From Sodiomyces alkalinus F11 (taxonomy: Eukaryota; Ascomycota; Sordariomycetes; Glomerellales; Plectosphaerellaceae), in NCBI RefSeq assembly GCF_003711515.1, contig NW_021167092.1, positions 1-64,000 on the forward strand: 64,000 nt of DNA, in the 5' to 3' direction. The notes below the pieces were generated by a model. The model made no database searches and was not told the origin of the DNA. It worked only from the letters and a program-made list of their open reading frames with translations. A program made the position numbers and the translations under genes. How positions within the stretch are numbered: position 1 is the stretch's first letter; each line of letters starts with the position of its first letter. Of this stretch, positions 1-11,542 are shown in pieces.

Positions 1-2933
1 AGCTGCCTTTAAACGCTAGCGAGGAGCTAGCGTTTAATAGGGTAATTCGGGAGGAATTTTAAGGTCCTAAAGGCATATAGCCTATTAGACCTAGTTAACC
101 GAACTGCTACTGGGGGAACTACTGCTTCGAGTTCTAAAGGCCGTAAGGGGGCCCTCCTAAAAGCACCTAGGGCGCTGACTAGAGCGCCGTATTATAGACG
201 TTCTAGGCGGTCTACGAGGTGTTTCTTCGGTGATTTAGGGTCCTACTAGAGCTACGAGCCAAAGTCAGCTAAAGAGGCTATACAGGCTATATATAGCTAC
301 CGTAAGGCCTTAAAAAAAAGGCTCCTCTACGAGCTAGCTAGCCTATATAACCTGTTTAGGGCCCCTAATACTAAGTTTAGGCGTTTTTCGAGGTGGGGTT
401 TAAAGGATAGCTTAGGCTTAAACTAGACCCCTAGCCACCTAATAGCACCTAGCGCAGGTTTAACTAGGTGCCCCCCTATAATGACCGGAGCGTCGTTTGT
501 AGAGCGTCGTCGGTGGAAGTGAATAAGCTCTGTTTTTCGGTGGTCGAAAAGGACTTAGTTAACTTTTACTGCGTCGAAAAGGGAGGCTACGGCTTTTTCT
601 AGGGTTTTATAGTTTTTCCTAGTCGACGTAGACGCTATAGATAGCTAAAAATCGTCGATATAGGATAGCTAAAGCCCCTAAAAATCCGGTCCCGCTATAA
701 CCTTCCTAATATATATTAGGAATAGAATAGGGGAAACCGGAGAGCCTTATAGAACCCCTATATTTAGAGGGGTAGGCTACTAAACCTGCCCCTCGAAGGC
801 TAGTTAGATACGCCTATTTTCTATAAAAGAGACAACCCATTTAACTAGGTTCGGGGGTAGTTAGAGGTCTTAAAGGGTCCTAAGTAGCTAGGGACGGGCG
901 ACGTGATCGAAGACGCCCTTAATATCTAAAAATAGCGTAGAGATCACAGGACTTTAGCGTGATTTACACTGTGGTTCGATATAGTAGAGGAGGAGAAGGG
1001 CTATATCGATAGCGGATCGTTGACTTCTACCCCCTATTTAACTAGGGTGTAAAAGGTCATCGCGGGTATTAGCTATAAAGCTAAGCCTAGCAGCTATAAC
1101 CCTTTCGAGTACTTTACCTAGGCAGTTTAGAAGGGCTATAATCCTATAAGACTTAGGATCTAAATAGTCCTTCTTCCCTGGCTTCGGTAGAATAACCCCG
1201 AGGGCTCCTTTCTAGCAGGTAGAGTGGTGCCCTACGGAAAAGAGTACTAAGTAGGCCTATAAAAAGGACCCGGGAATAGCCTTATAGGCCTATTAGATCG
1301 ATTGTAAACCTATCGTATCAGGTCCAGGGGCTTTCCCTTTAGCGGCTCCAAAAATCGCGCATTATAGCTCTATAGCCTATAGGCTAGGCCACTCCCACGG
1401 TCTTCTAAGGCCCTTACTGCGTGATCTAGTCAGGCTCTAGGGACCTTAAGAAGGGTAGGAGGGGCCTAGGCCCCCCGAAGGGCCTATAAATACAGGGGCT
1501 TCGGGGGCGACGGTGGTGGAGAGTACTAGAAAAAGTGTCTAAAGTAGGGCGTTATATTTCTCTTCGAAGGTATAGGCCTTCTACTTCGTAGGTATTTGAA
1601 TCGGTGGGATTTTTACGTTAAGACCGCTCTTCGTATAGTGATAGGCCTTAAAATTCTCGGGGCCTTCGGCGTAGGCTAGGAAGGCCTCCTAGTAGTCGTT
1701 TTTTACTATTTTAACTGCCCGATAGTAGACGTTTCGAGCTTCTTTCTAGGAGGCTTCTAAGGACGTCTAGGTAGCCGAGGCCCCCTTTTTTACCTTTCGA
1801 AAAACCTTAAAGACCCTGCTAGCTACTTTTCGCAGGGCTTTTAGTTCTTTAGTCCACCACGGCTTCGAATATTCTACTACCCGTAACTTAGGCACTAAAG
1901 CCTTAAGCGCTAGGGTAATAGTATCCGAGAGGCAGCGGCCTAAAGAATCCTAGTCCGAGGCGTTAATAGCCTATTAAAGGTGCAGGTTAAGGCTAGATTC
2001 TAGGCTCTTTAGGGTACTAGAAAATAGGTTCTAATCTGCTAGCTTATAGTTATAAGCCGGTAGGAGGGATCTATTTATAGGACCTTTAAAGCCTAAAATA
2101 GTAGCCGAGAGTAGGATAGCGCGGTGTAAAGAGGTAGTATTTTCGATATATTCCCACTTATAGAAGCGGAGATAATCGAAGCCGGGCGTGTAGCAGGCTA
2201 GGTTTATAACCGACTCTTAACGAAGATTAGACCTAAAAAAGGTCCCCCTATTCAGGTTAACTTCTTTAGAATCCACTAAATAGGTAGCTCCGAGACTATC
2301 CAACTAGTCTACTAGAGGCTAGGCCCTAATAGAAGCCTGGTTAGTAGCCGCTCCGTTCCACTGCTAGTGGTTTCTATTAAAGTCCCCTATAATAAGGGTA
2401 GGCTTAGGGACTTACACGTCCTATAGCACTCGATCCTTAGTCTAGGGCCGGCTTCTAGGGCCTAAAAAGGAAGGGAAAGAATAAGAAGAAGAAGTGGAAG
2501 AAGTGGAAGGGGTAGGGCTAGAGGGCCGCTCTCGGCCTATCGTTTCGGGGTCCTATTGTATCTAATTATAAACGTGTAGAATATAGAAGGTCTATAGATA
2601 ATAAACCTCTATAATCTACGCGTCTATATTATCTAGAAGGTCTTCGCGATATAAAAAATCGATACTAAAGCCCTTTCTTATATAAGAGAGGACCCTAGGC
2701 TTAATAGAGAAGAACTAGGATTTTTAGGATATAGGCGTAATAGTGTAAAAAGTAGGGTGGTTTCGGATAAACTATCCCTTTAGTATCGAGACGTAGGCAG
2801 GTCCCTGAATAAGCACTATATTAGCCGAAGCCTCTAAAGCCTATTCTAGGATAACCTCCTATACCGGGGACTATTTATCGACGTTATATTAAATAAACCG
2901 GATATCTTTCGAACTAAAAGGCCCTTTATTCAT
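1..2933 (-). pseudogene. LINE-A ORF2 (endonuclease-reverse transcriptase) pseudogene, copy 1, partial
   Basis: ORF2 starts with an intact ATG at 2931-2933 (minus strand), eight bases after the ORF1 stop. This fixes the start for the family, because in copy 2 the same codon has become ATA. Going left come the endonuclease region and the reverse transcriptase core. The latter is recognised by base-level similarity to copy 2, which has clear RT blocks. The frame runs off the window at position 1 before the RNase H domain. Numerous TAG and TAA codons replace Gln and Trp. Confidence 0.75.
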
Positions 2934-2938
2934 AGAAT

Positions 2939-4623
2939 CTAGGGTTTTATAGCTCGAAGAACCTTATAGTCTCTACTAAAGGGGGGGTGCTCTCCCTTAT
3001 AGTTATAGCACTTATAGGTCTTATACTCGTAGTCTCCGTATTCTTCACACTCGTTATAGTAGTAGTATTCCTCCCCGTAGCCTTCGACGGCGCAGATAGG
3101 GCAGGTAACTAGGCGTTTATAGGTCCCGCGGGTATACCCGAATTTCCAGTAGTTAGAGGACTAGGTTCTAGGGGTTATAGGCCTATATTTATAGACCTTT
3201 AGCCGCTGGGCGGCTATATAGAGCCCCTGTTTTAGGCAGTACTTCTATTCTTTAGTGGAGGGCATAGAATTAACCACCGTGCCGTAAAACGCATTTAGAG
3301 CCCCTAGCCACCGAGGCTTCCCTACTACCCTAATAGGGTTAAAGGTGCCGATTTCGGTGGCTAGGTCCTATAAACCTAGGCCCTATTATAGGCTTCGGTT
3401 TAGGGCCTTTTACGGCGGCTTAGAAGGGTCGGGTGGAGGGGTATCGCCACTCCTAAAGGCTTTAGAAGGCACCTATTTAATAATAAGCTTAAACTAGTCG
3501 CCTATAGGCTAGGGGGGCTAGAGAGGGAGGTTTAGCTCTTTAAACCACTAATTCTACGAGTCTAGGAGCTATTAAACGCTATATTTCGGCCCCGGGGTCA
3601 AAATAAGGTTCCCGTTAGTTAATAGACTAACAGCCGTAACTACAGGGGTTTTTAAGGCCTTATTTAGCCCGTTTCGGAGCTTAAGAGGATTAAAGTCTTC
3701 CCGGGGAATCTAGGCCCCTGCCGTGGGTTAAAGGATAACCTTAGGGACCATTTTAGGGTCTACTAGGAGGGGTGCCGGGGGGGTCTAGGCCGAAGGTGCT
3801 AGGGCCCCTGAAATAGAGGCCTAGGGAGCTATAAGGCCTTTTTTCCCCTTTAAAGCCTCGCTGTAAAGGGGTTTGGGCTGCTATTCTATAAGCCTACGAA
3901 CTGCCTAGGCTAGCTTATCGACCTTCTATTCGAGAGTAGGGGGCTAGGAGGCTTCTAGTACACCGTCGATAGTAGATTTAAGCCCTACGGATAGGGCTTT
4001 AATCTAGGGGGCAGGGTCGAGGGTATAGGCCTATTAAAGTAGGTGAAGGGCCTATTAGAGTAGTTCCTTAGCCTATGCCTTACTAGCCGATTTAGTCGAC
4101 TTCTAGGGCTCGGCCGAGGTTTCTCCAGGGGCTTTAGCTGTTCCAGGGGCCCTTTTAGCCTATTTAGAGCCTAAAAGGCTCGGTTTTTCAGCAGGGGGGC
4201 CCTAGAAGCAGGGGGGGCCCTAGAGAGCGTTTCGAAAGCGCCTTCGGCTTCCGAGTCCGAGGGGGATTCGATTCGGGTCCTAGAAAAGCGTCTAGGGGTA
4301 GGTATAGAAGGGCTAAGGTGCCTTTTCGAATTTAGAGGCGTAGCGAGGGTTAAATCCTCTGTATTAGAGGTATTACCTATATCCACCTCCCCTAGGCCCT
4401 CTATAGTTATAGGGGCCTTTGAGGGGGGGGCGTTAGGGGCATTAGGGGCGTTATTATAGCTAGTATTATAGCTGGTGGGTTATTGTTTATAGCGTTAGGG
4501 CCGGGTGGAGGTCGGGGGTACGGCTCTGCGCGGCTAGGCTTACTGCTTTATCAGCGTGGGCGCACGGGCCACGTCAGACTTTTCCCCCGCACGCGGGGGA
4601 GCCGTAAGCCCATTTCCAGACAT
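2939..4623 (-). pseudogene. LINE-A ORF1 (gag-like, zinc-knuckle) pseudogene, copy 1
   Basis: Gag-like nucleic-acid-binding ORF1. A start ATG lies at 4621-4623 (minus strand). The first ~30 codons keep CA and TG dinucleotides and match the N-terminus of the plus-strand copy. A second open stretch at 4171-4386 is Ser/Pro/Arg-rich, as is common in Tad1-clade ORF1. The C-terminal part matches the zinc-knuckle region of copy 2, but RIP has replaced several Cys and His positions by Tyr. The frame ends with TAG at 2939-2941, just ahead of the ORF2 start. Many in-frame stops make it non-functional. Confidence 0.7.
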
Positions 4624-4785
4624 TTTCGCACTCAAAATACGCCTTAATTAGCGCCTGCGCGATACAGGGCTATAGATAGGCATATAGAGCTTAAAAAGAG
4701 TTATCGATTGATATAGGGTTTGAGTGGTTTAGGGCGTTTACGCGTAAAACGTACGTCCCCCTATATGAGTTATAAAAAGCCTCGT

Positions 4786-4903
4786 TGTACTCCGGGTTTA
4801 CCCTCGGGGGTAGCCTAATATAAGAAAACACGGACGGAAATCGTTATATAGTCGTATAGTACACTTATAAACTTAATAAAGTAGAATATAACTACCTAAT
4901 CTA
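4786..4903 (+). pseudogene. Gypsy-1 RNase H fragment, left half
   Basis: In frame this short stretch reads a DASGF-like start of a Ty3/Gypsy RNase H domain, a TDGNRY block, and then the KLNKVEYNY segment that normally precedes the (D/N)KE motif. It ends with ATAACTACCTAATCTA (4888-4903). The same 16 bases recur at 11543-11558, where the domain continues with YNKEIL. LINE-B copy 1 therefore split one RNase H domain. LINE-A copy 1 borders it on the left. Confidence 0.75.
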
Positions 4904-5089
4904 GAACTAGTAGAATATCGACCCTCGACACGCCTATTAACCACGGGCGCGTAATAAGAGTAAAATCGATAAAACCACTAGGATAGAGATTATAACTACT
5001 ACCTCCCTCCTAGGATACTATCGTAATAGCACCGTAACGCTAGCGCTATAGTATAGCCGGAAGAGTTATAGGATAGCGTTGCCCCGACC

Positions 5090-6500
5090 TCGATTATATA
5101 GAATTCGTAACAGACCCACTTTTCGTAATATAAGCGCTCCCCCCCGCTTATAGCAGGACGTAGCGCGGAACCGATATAAGACTAAAAAGGGACTACCACG
5201 CCCCCCGGAACCGAGAGTAACTAAGATTAGGGTAGAAATTTAGGCCTTCCTAGCTAATAGCAACACGATTAATTAGGTTATAGAGCTAGTAAAGGAACTA
5301 ATCACGATACGTAATACCTATAAGGACGCTGGTATAACACCGCTAGTATACCTATATATATCCGTCCGCCACGTTATCTGTAAGGAACTCCGAAAAGGAA
5401 TAAGCGGTATAAGAGAGACCTAGGCTAATATTATAGCCCGAATACCCGCGGTAGCGCCGCCACGGGACCCCGCCCCCCCTAAAGTAATCCCCGCTAAGCG
5501 CTACCAGGAACTAATAGTCCGCTAAAGAACCCTCCCCGAAAACTAGCCCCTTAGAGCTAGGACCCTAAAGGAAATCATTTAAGCTATAAACGCCACGACT
5601 ACCCGATATAACGCTATAACGGCACGGAAACTACGTAGCGGAGATATTTGCCTTACCTTTACCGAAGGGGTATAGTAGTAGACTATATATAAGGAATAAT
5701 AGGTTAAAAAGACCTTTAGTAAAGGAGCTACCCTAACCGTATAAACCTACTCTATATATACTAAGGCTATCCCCCGGGAGGTCCTTAACGCCTTATCCGA
5801 GGAGGACCTACTAGTTTCCCTATAAGATATAAGCCCTAAGACTAAAATCCTTTAAGTATAATAATAAGTACCCTACCACGGTACTAGCAGGGTAATACTC
5901 CTCCTTATCGAATCGGCTTTACCGGAAGGGGCAGTAAGCCTTATCCGGAATACCCTCCTCTTTAAAGGGGGCAGCTATATCTATAAACTATATAATCCTA
6001 ACCTTAGCCTTCTAAAGTACTATAAATACCTATACTTCGGCTATAAGGCTAATAGGTATCCTATAATAGAGAGGGTATACCGCTATTACGCTAAGCCCGA
6101 ATCGGCGTACCTATAAGGGCTAGGATACTATAACGCTACGGCGCCCGGCTACTCCCGCCGCTATACCGCCTATACCGGAGACTATAATACCTTTAACGAC
6201 TTATACCGACTATTAAAGAAAAAGACCGAGATGACTCGCGAAGTATATAAGTACCGAGCCAGAGACTTCGATATTACCCGCTAGACTAAAGCGGTATACC
6301 CGCTGTAGCCGTAGATCTTCCCCCCGATTATTATCGCCTAGGACTAGGACCGGCCCCTTTATAAGGGCCGGGGACGGCCCACGAAAAGGGCTAGAGGATA
6401 GGAGGGCTCCTTAATACCGGGCTCGATAAGTGCCTATATAGTCCTCCGCGGGGCTAGTAAGGTATTATAGTAGGAGCTATAAAGCTAGGACTAAGCCCCG
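5090..6500 (+). pseudogene. LINE-B ORF1 (gag-like, zinc-knuckle) pseudogene
   Basis: Approximate limits. The recognisable part is a CCHC-type zinc-knuckle array around 5985-6180. The spacing fits tandem knuckles (for example LYFGYKANRYPI), but Cys and His codons appear as Tyr, which is what TGC/TGT-to-TAC/TAT and CAC-to-TAC changes under RIP produce. Downstream there is a short basic coiled segment (LLKKKTEMTREVYKYRARDF). The region precedes the endonuclease ORF, as in other Tad1-like elements. No intact start could be assigned. Confidence 0.55.
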
Positions 6501-6699
6501 GTTATACCGGGTATATTACCTTAACCCCCCCCCTACTAACTAATAAGAATCTATATCCTTTTATAGAATATAGGGAGGAGTTAAGCGCGGCGGGAGCTCC
6601 CGCTTTAGTGCCGCGCTGAGTATAACGTGATAGTAATCTAGGAGCCCGGCCTTAACCCCTTTATAAAGAGCCCTACCTACCCCTCCCGGGGGGTATACT

Positions 6700-9600
6700 G
6701 ACTAATATAGGGAGGAGGCCGCGCCCTCCTATATATATATAAAAGACACCCGCTATACACGTGGATATAGCGGGCCTACTAGAACACCTACACGGTTATA
6801 TTTAGGACTAGAGATAACGCCCTTATAATCTAGTTAATCTACTTAGAGAACTACTAGTTAGCCAGGATCCCCTAGTATACACCCCTATAAGATATATTCG
6901 ATATAGCACTACCACGGGGCCGCCACGTCCTTATAGGGGACTTTAACCTATACTACCCCCTATAGTTATAGCTACCGTATTACTACCCCCGGGCTAATAC
7001 CCTACTTGCCCTTACGACCCGGTAGAACCTAGACCTAATAACCCCCCCCGGGCCACCTATATAGCACCGCCCGGGCTAGCGCACGCTAGTATTATTAACC
7101 TTATATAGGCGATATTAGGGCTCCGCTACGACTTCGGCGGCCTTAATAAAACCGTTATCGGATCGGACTACTACTTATAGATAGCCTAGAGTTATATAGA
7201 AATAAATACCACGGTAAGCGCCGTAATAATACTACTATAGGACCTAGGCGGGCCCCGCTAAGTCTAGAAGGACTTCGATCCCTTATAGGTCCCCTAGCTT
7301 ATAACTATATAATTATAGTAGACCGGCCCCCTTATAATACTAGGAGATATCGACTTAGTACTAGATAACCTAATCGGGGACCTTATAACTATAGCCGATA
7401 AGACTATATAGTGCCGCCGCGGGGGTACCCCTAAACTCCTACCTACCCCTTAGTAGAACGCGGAGCTAACCGCCCTTACCTAGGAAGTAAGGCGCCTCTA
7501 TTATAGATATATATATAGGAAGTCACGGAACCGATAAGATCAGTTTTAGGAAGTGAAGAGGTACCGCGATAAGGCTATAGCGGTAGCGAAGCGGCTATAC
7601 TAGCGATACCTACTATATAAGACTAGGAAAAACGGTAACCTCCTTTAGCGGTTATAGAAATAGGCACGAATAAAAGGGGGAGCACCGCTAGAACCCTTAT
7701 CGGTACCCCTACTACGCTAAGATAATAGCGATAACCAGGCTATTATACACGCAGAGAAAGCTAAAGTCCTTAACCGGAAGTTCTTCCTACCCCCCCTCCT
7801 TACAGCCCTTAGACCCTTAGGCGCGGAATTCCCCCCTAAATAGGATATCCGCCGCGATATAACCGTAGCGGACGTGTAGGGGCGCCTTAAGAAGACTAAA
7901 CCCTAGGCGGCACTAAGGCCTAATAGGCTCCTAGCAGGGCTCCTAAAAGTATATAGACCTCCCCTATACTAAAGACTAAGGGCTATCTATATAGCGTGCC
8001 TTAAAGCGGGCTATTACCCGAAGAGGTGCCGTTACGCTATTATAGTAGTCCTTAAAAAGGAAGGTCGGCCGCTAGCCGACTATAAGATAGTAAAGGGTTA
8101 ATAACTAATATTACTCCTTAATATAACGAGTAAGGTCCTTAAAGGGATCCTAGCTAACCATATCGCCGTCGTAGCGGAGGAGTATCGGCTCCTCCCGGAA
8201 GGATAAATAGGAAACCGGATCAGACGGAGTATAAAGACGGTAGTATAGAGAGTCACGGAAGCTATAAGGGCGAGCTAAGCCTATAACGGCACCATTTCGA
8301 TACTCTAACTAGATATTAAAGGCGCCTTTAATACTATTCCCTACTCCCGCCTCCTTAAGGTACTTAAAAGGAAGGGCTTTCCCTAATAGCTTATTACCCT
8401 AATTAGCAGTTTCCTCTAAGACTATATAGCCTAACTATTACTTAATAGCGAAATAGCCCCCCCGCGGTACCTTTATAGGGGTATACTATAAGGCTCTCCG
8501 ATCTCCTTTATCTTCTTTATTCTATATATCTTTACCTTTTATAAGGAGCTGAAAAGAGTACCTAAAATAATAGTAGTAGGCTTCGCTAATAACACGAATA
8601 TTATCGCCTTTAGTAGGATAAAGGTATAGACGTGGTACCGCCTCGCCGCCGCGTAGCGGGCTTACCTAGACTAGGAGATAGCGAGCGGACTATAGTTCGA
8701 ACTAACTAAATACGTTTATATCCCCTTTACGAAGTCACGCTAACCCTCCTATACCCTGCTCCCCCTTAGTGCTACTTCGGTGCCGGTAGCGGAGGCGATA
8801 AAGCTTTTAGGCGTCTGGCTTAATAGGAAACTCGACTTCTAGTGATATACTAAAAAGGTTAAGAGCCGGCTCGCTACCTAAATATACGCCCTCTTAAGGC
8901 TTAGTGCGGTAGTATAGGGGTATAGCTTCGCGGATATAAGAAGACTATACCTTATAGTAGTAAGAATAATAATAGCCTACTACGGTTTAGCCGTCTATAA
9001 GATAGGGGCTAGCCCCTAATATAGCCCCGTAGCGGTACTTATAGCGATATAGAACCGGTGCCTTAGATTAATAGCCGGAGCCTATAAAGCGACGCCGGCT
9101 AGGGTCCTCGAAAAAAAGACTTTTATCCCCCCCCTTAACCTATATCTCTTAAGTCTAAGCGCCCGAAAGATCCTCCGGATATAAGAAGAAAGGACCGAGG
9201 ATAAGATATTAGCCGGAGTATATACCGCGGTAAAAGCCCTAGCGATACCGAATTAGTATTATAGGACCCACGCCGCCCTCGCGTGGATAGTATAGCTTAC
9301 CGCCCTAATAACCTAGGCCGGAACCTCGCCCCCGTGGAAGGCCCTTGTAAGGGAATAGGGTTAAGCCTAGGCGGAAGTATAGCGGCCTTATACCTATACT
9401 ATAGCGGTACTAAGCCGCCCCCCGATATAATACTCCCTCCGAAAATATAAAGGGCTCCTTAAGCTATAAAGCTCCGTAATTACCTAGATTAGATTAGAAA
9501 AACTAAGCCTACGGGTATTCCTAGCTAAGGCGAGGGTGCCGGGCTTCTTATTACCGCGGTGCCTTTACGGGCATAAAGGGGCGGAAATAGCGGAGTATAT

Positions 9601-9860
9601 AGTACTCTAGTGCTAGGAGGTAACTAAGGAGGACTATAGGGACCTCTTCGGTGCCGTAAAGAGGCCACTTATAACTAGAGGAGATTTATACGATATACTA
9701 GAACATGATACCGAGGCCGGGGTAGTTATAAGGTAGTTCCTATAACGGAAGAGGCTTAAGGACTTCCGCCTCGCCCTCGAAGTTATAAAGGCCTATAAAA
9801 ATACCTATAATACTAAAGCGGGACTATACTAGAGATAGAGCGGTATAACGACTAATTAAT
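6700..9860 (+). pseudogene. LINE-B ORF2 (endonuclease-reverse transcriptase) pseudogene
   Basis: The APE-type endonuclease is marked by a GDFNLYY motif at about 6935-6957; family members have GDFN followed by His, and CAC-to-TAC accounts for the Tyr. Reverse transcriptase blocks follow: a KGAFNTIPYSRLLKVL block near 8315-8365, a GSPISFIFFILYIF block near 8490-8540, and the catalytic box at 8582-8593, reading FANN where RTs need xxDD. A C-terminal zinc-like block (CLYGHKGAEIAEY..., about 9550-9620) and a final RLKDFRLALEV segment close the ORF. No RNase H is seen. The frame is interrupted by dozens of stops. Confidence 0.75.
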
Positions 9861-11542
9861 TATTAGGATAAGGGCCCTATAAGCCAGGACCCCGGCGGCA
9901 TTAACGCGGTACTATTATAATACCGATTAGCTCTTATCGTTATTACCTCCCTTAGAGGTATTAACACCGTTTTTAACGTACTTAAGACCCTATTTGGCTA
10001 GTTAGCTAATACCGCTAGGAAGCCGTAGCGGGACTAAGGGGGAGCTACTTATAAGGTATTCTAGAACTATATTTATCTTACCCTCTAAACGTCTTATCTA
10101 ATAAGATAACTCCTATACCTCCACTAACGCGGTATCGCCGCGACCGCGACTGGAAAGTAACGCCCGATTTAAGGCCCGACTAAAAGACCGGGACACCGTC
10201 CTTAGGCGCTCCTTAGCCTATAACTTATTAGCGTAGAACTATTACGATACCGAAGGGGGATACCTATAATAGCGATACCCGCGCTATTAGCGGCCTTTAC
10301 CGCTACGTATATCTAATAGATATCTATAAAGCGCTATTACTGCTTTTTAGTAGCGGAGGGGATTTATCGAACTATTAGCTATATCCACCTTAACGTATAC
10401 ACGGCACTATTACGGCACTGAAGCGACTTATATCCTTATATAGACGGCGACTATTAGTATACTAATAATAGGCCGCGCCTATTCCTATAGTATTAGCGTA
10501 AGCTTCTATATCGTCGGGGTAAATACCTAAACACTTACTATAACGAATATAACTACCCTATATTAGCGCTATAACACTACTTCGATGCTATTAAGGGCTA
10601 TATACGGTATAATATAAATTACGCTATACTTATAGCGGCGATTATTACTATTAGTATTAGCGTTATTAGGAGACGATATCTACGACTATTAGTATACTAC
10701 TACTAAGGGACCGCTACGCCACGAAAAGAACTTATATTATACTACTACTTTAGATTACTTATTTATATATATAAATCAATACTATACTACTTAGTTAACT
10801 CTACGCTACTACGCTACCGCGACGCTACCTATAAGATACTTATAATAAAAACTATAATAGGACTATACCGAGAAAACTAAAGGGGCTTACTAATTAGTAT
10901 AGACCGTAACGATATACCCGCGAGACCGTAAGCGGGAATAGATTAGGGGAAGACCTATAATACACTTATTAGCGTTAGAGGAGGAAGAGGGAGGATTAAG
11001 GTATAAAGGCCTCGGGGGATATTAACTATCTAATTCTTATAATAGGGTAGGGCTTTATTCCCCCTACCTGCCGCCGGATATAGCAGGAACCCACCTAGGG
11101 GAGGCAGGAGACGGCTACCTCCTTACTCCCTTTATTAACCGAACGGAAAGAATAAAGGCACGATCCTTAAGGGATATAGGGAGACCGAGGCTAAAGAGCC
11201 GTAGCTACCGTATAGCGAAAGCGTAGCGGCGCCCCCTTAGCCCTAGCTCCACCGAAAGAGATTAGCCTAGGCTAACTTACCTAACTACTAGCCCGCCATA
11301 CTTCCCGTTAGCTACTAGCCTAGAGGTGAGATCTAGATATGTAATAGGGACGAATCGGGGCTATATCGGCCCCGTAGCGGTACCTCTCTACCTAAGGAAG
11401 TGTATAGAGGTTTTCCCCGGGTTTTCCCCGGGTTTTCCCCGGGTTTTCTTTCCCCTTTATAGCCACCCGAGAAGGACCGTATAGCCTAGGAAGGCTCCTG
11501 TAGTTTAGTTAGGATAGCGGAGTAAGATTAATAATAATAATA

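Larger units (their letters stand above)
1..4785 (-). mobile_element. LINE-A copy 1, Tad1-like non-LTR retrotransposon, minus strand, 3' part outside the window
   Basis: Read on the minus strand, this stretch is colinear with the complete LINE-A copy at 16612-22870. Its 5' end is near 4785, where both copies share a TATAACTC...AGGGGGAC block. The left window edge falls in the late reverse transcriptase region, matching about 21440 of the plus copy, so the RNase H domain and poly(A) tail are not seen. CpA and TpG are strongly depleted and both ORFs carry many TAG and TAA stops, as expected from RIP. The element lies against Gypsy RNase H sequence that resumes at about 4786, so it probably inserted into that Gypsy element. 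The missing 3' end hides the second target duplication. Confidence 0.85.
4904..11542 (+). mobile_element. LINE-B copy 1, full-length non-LTR retrotransposon
   Basis: A complete element of about 6.64 kb flanked by a perfect 16-bp target duplication (4888-4903 and 11543-11558). Order: 5' UTR, gag-like ORF1 with zinc knuckles, ORF2 with an endonuclease GDFN motif and reverse transcriptase, then about 1.7 kb of 3' UTR ending in a short (AAT)n tail after GGAGTAAG. Its length agrees with LINE-B copy 3 once three nested insertions are subtracted (about 6.65 kb). No RNase H (DGS-type) block is visible after the RT, unlike LINE-A. Heavy CpA-to-TpA mutation throughout makes it inactive. Confidence 0.88.
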
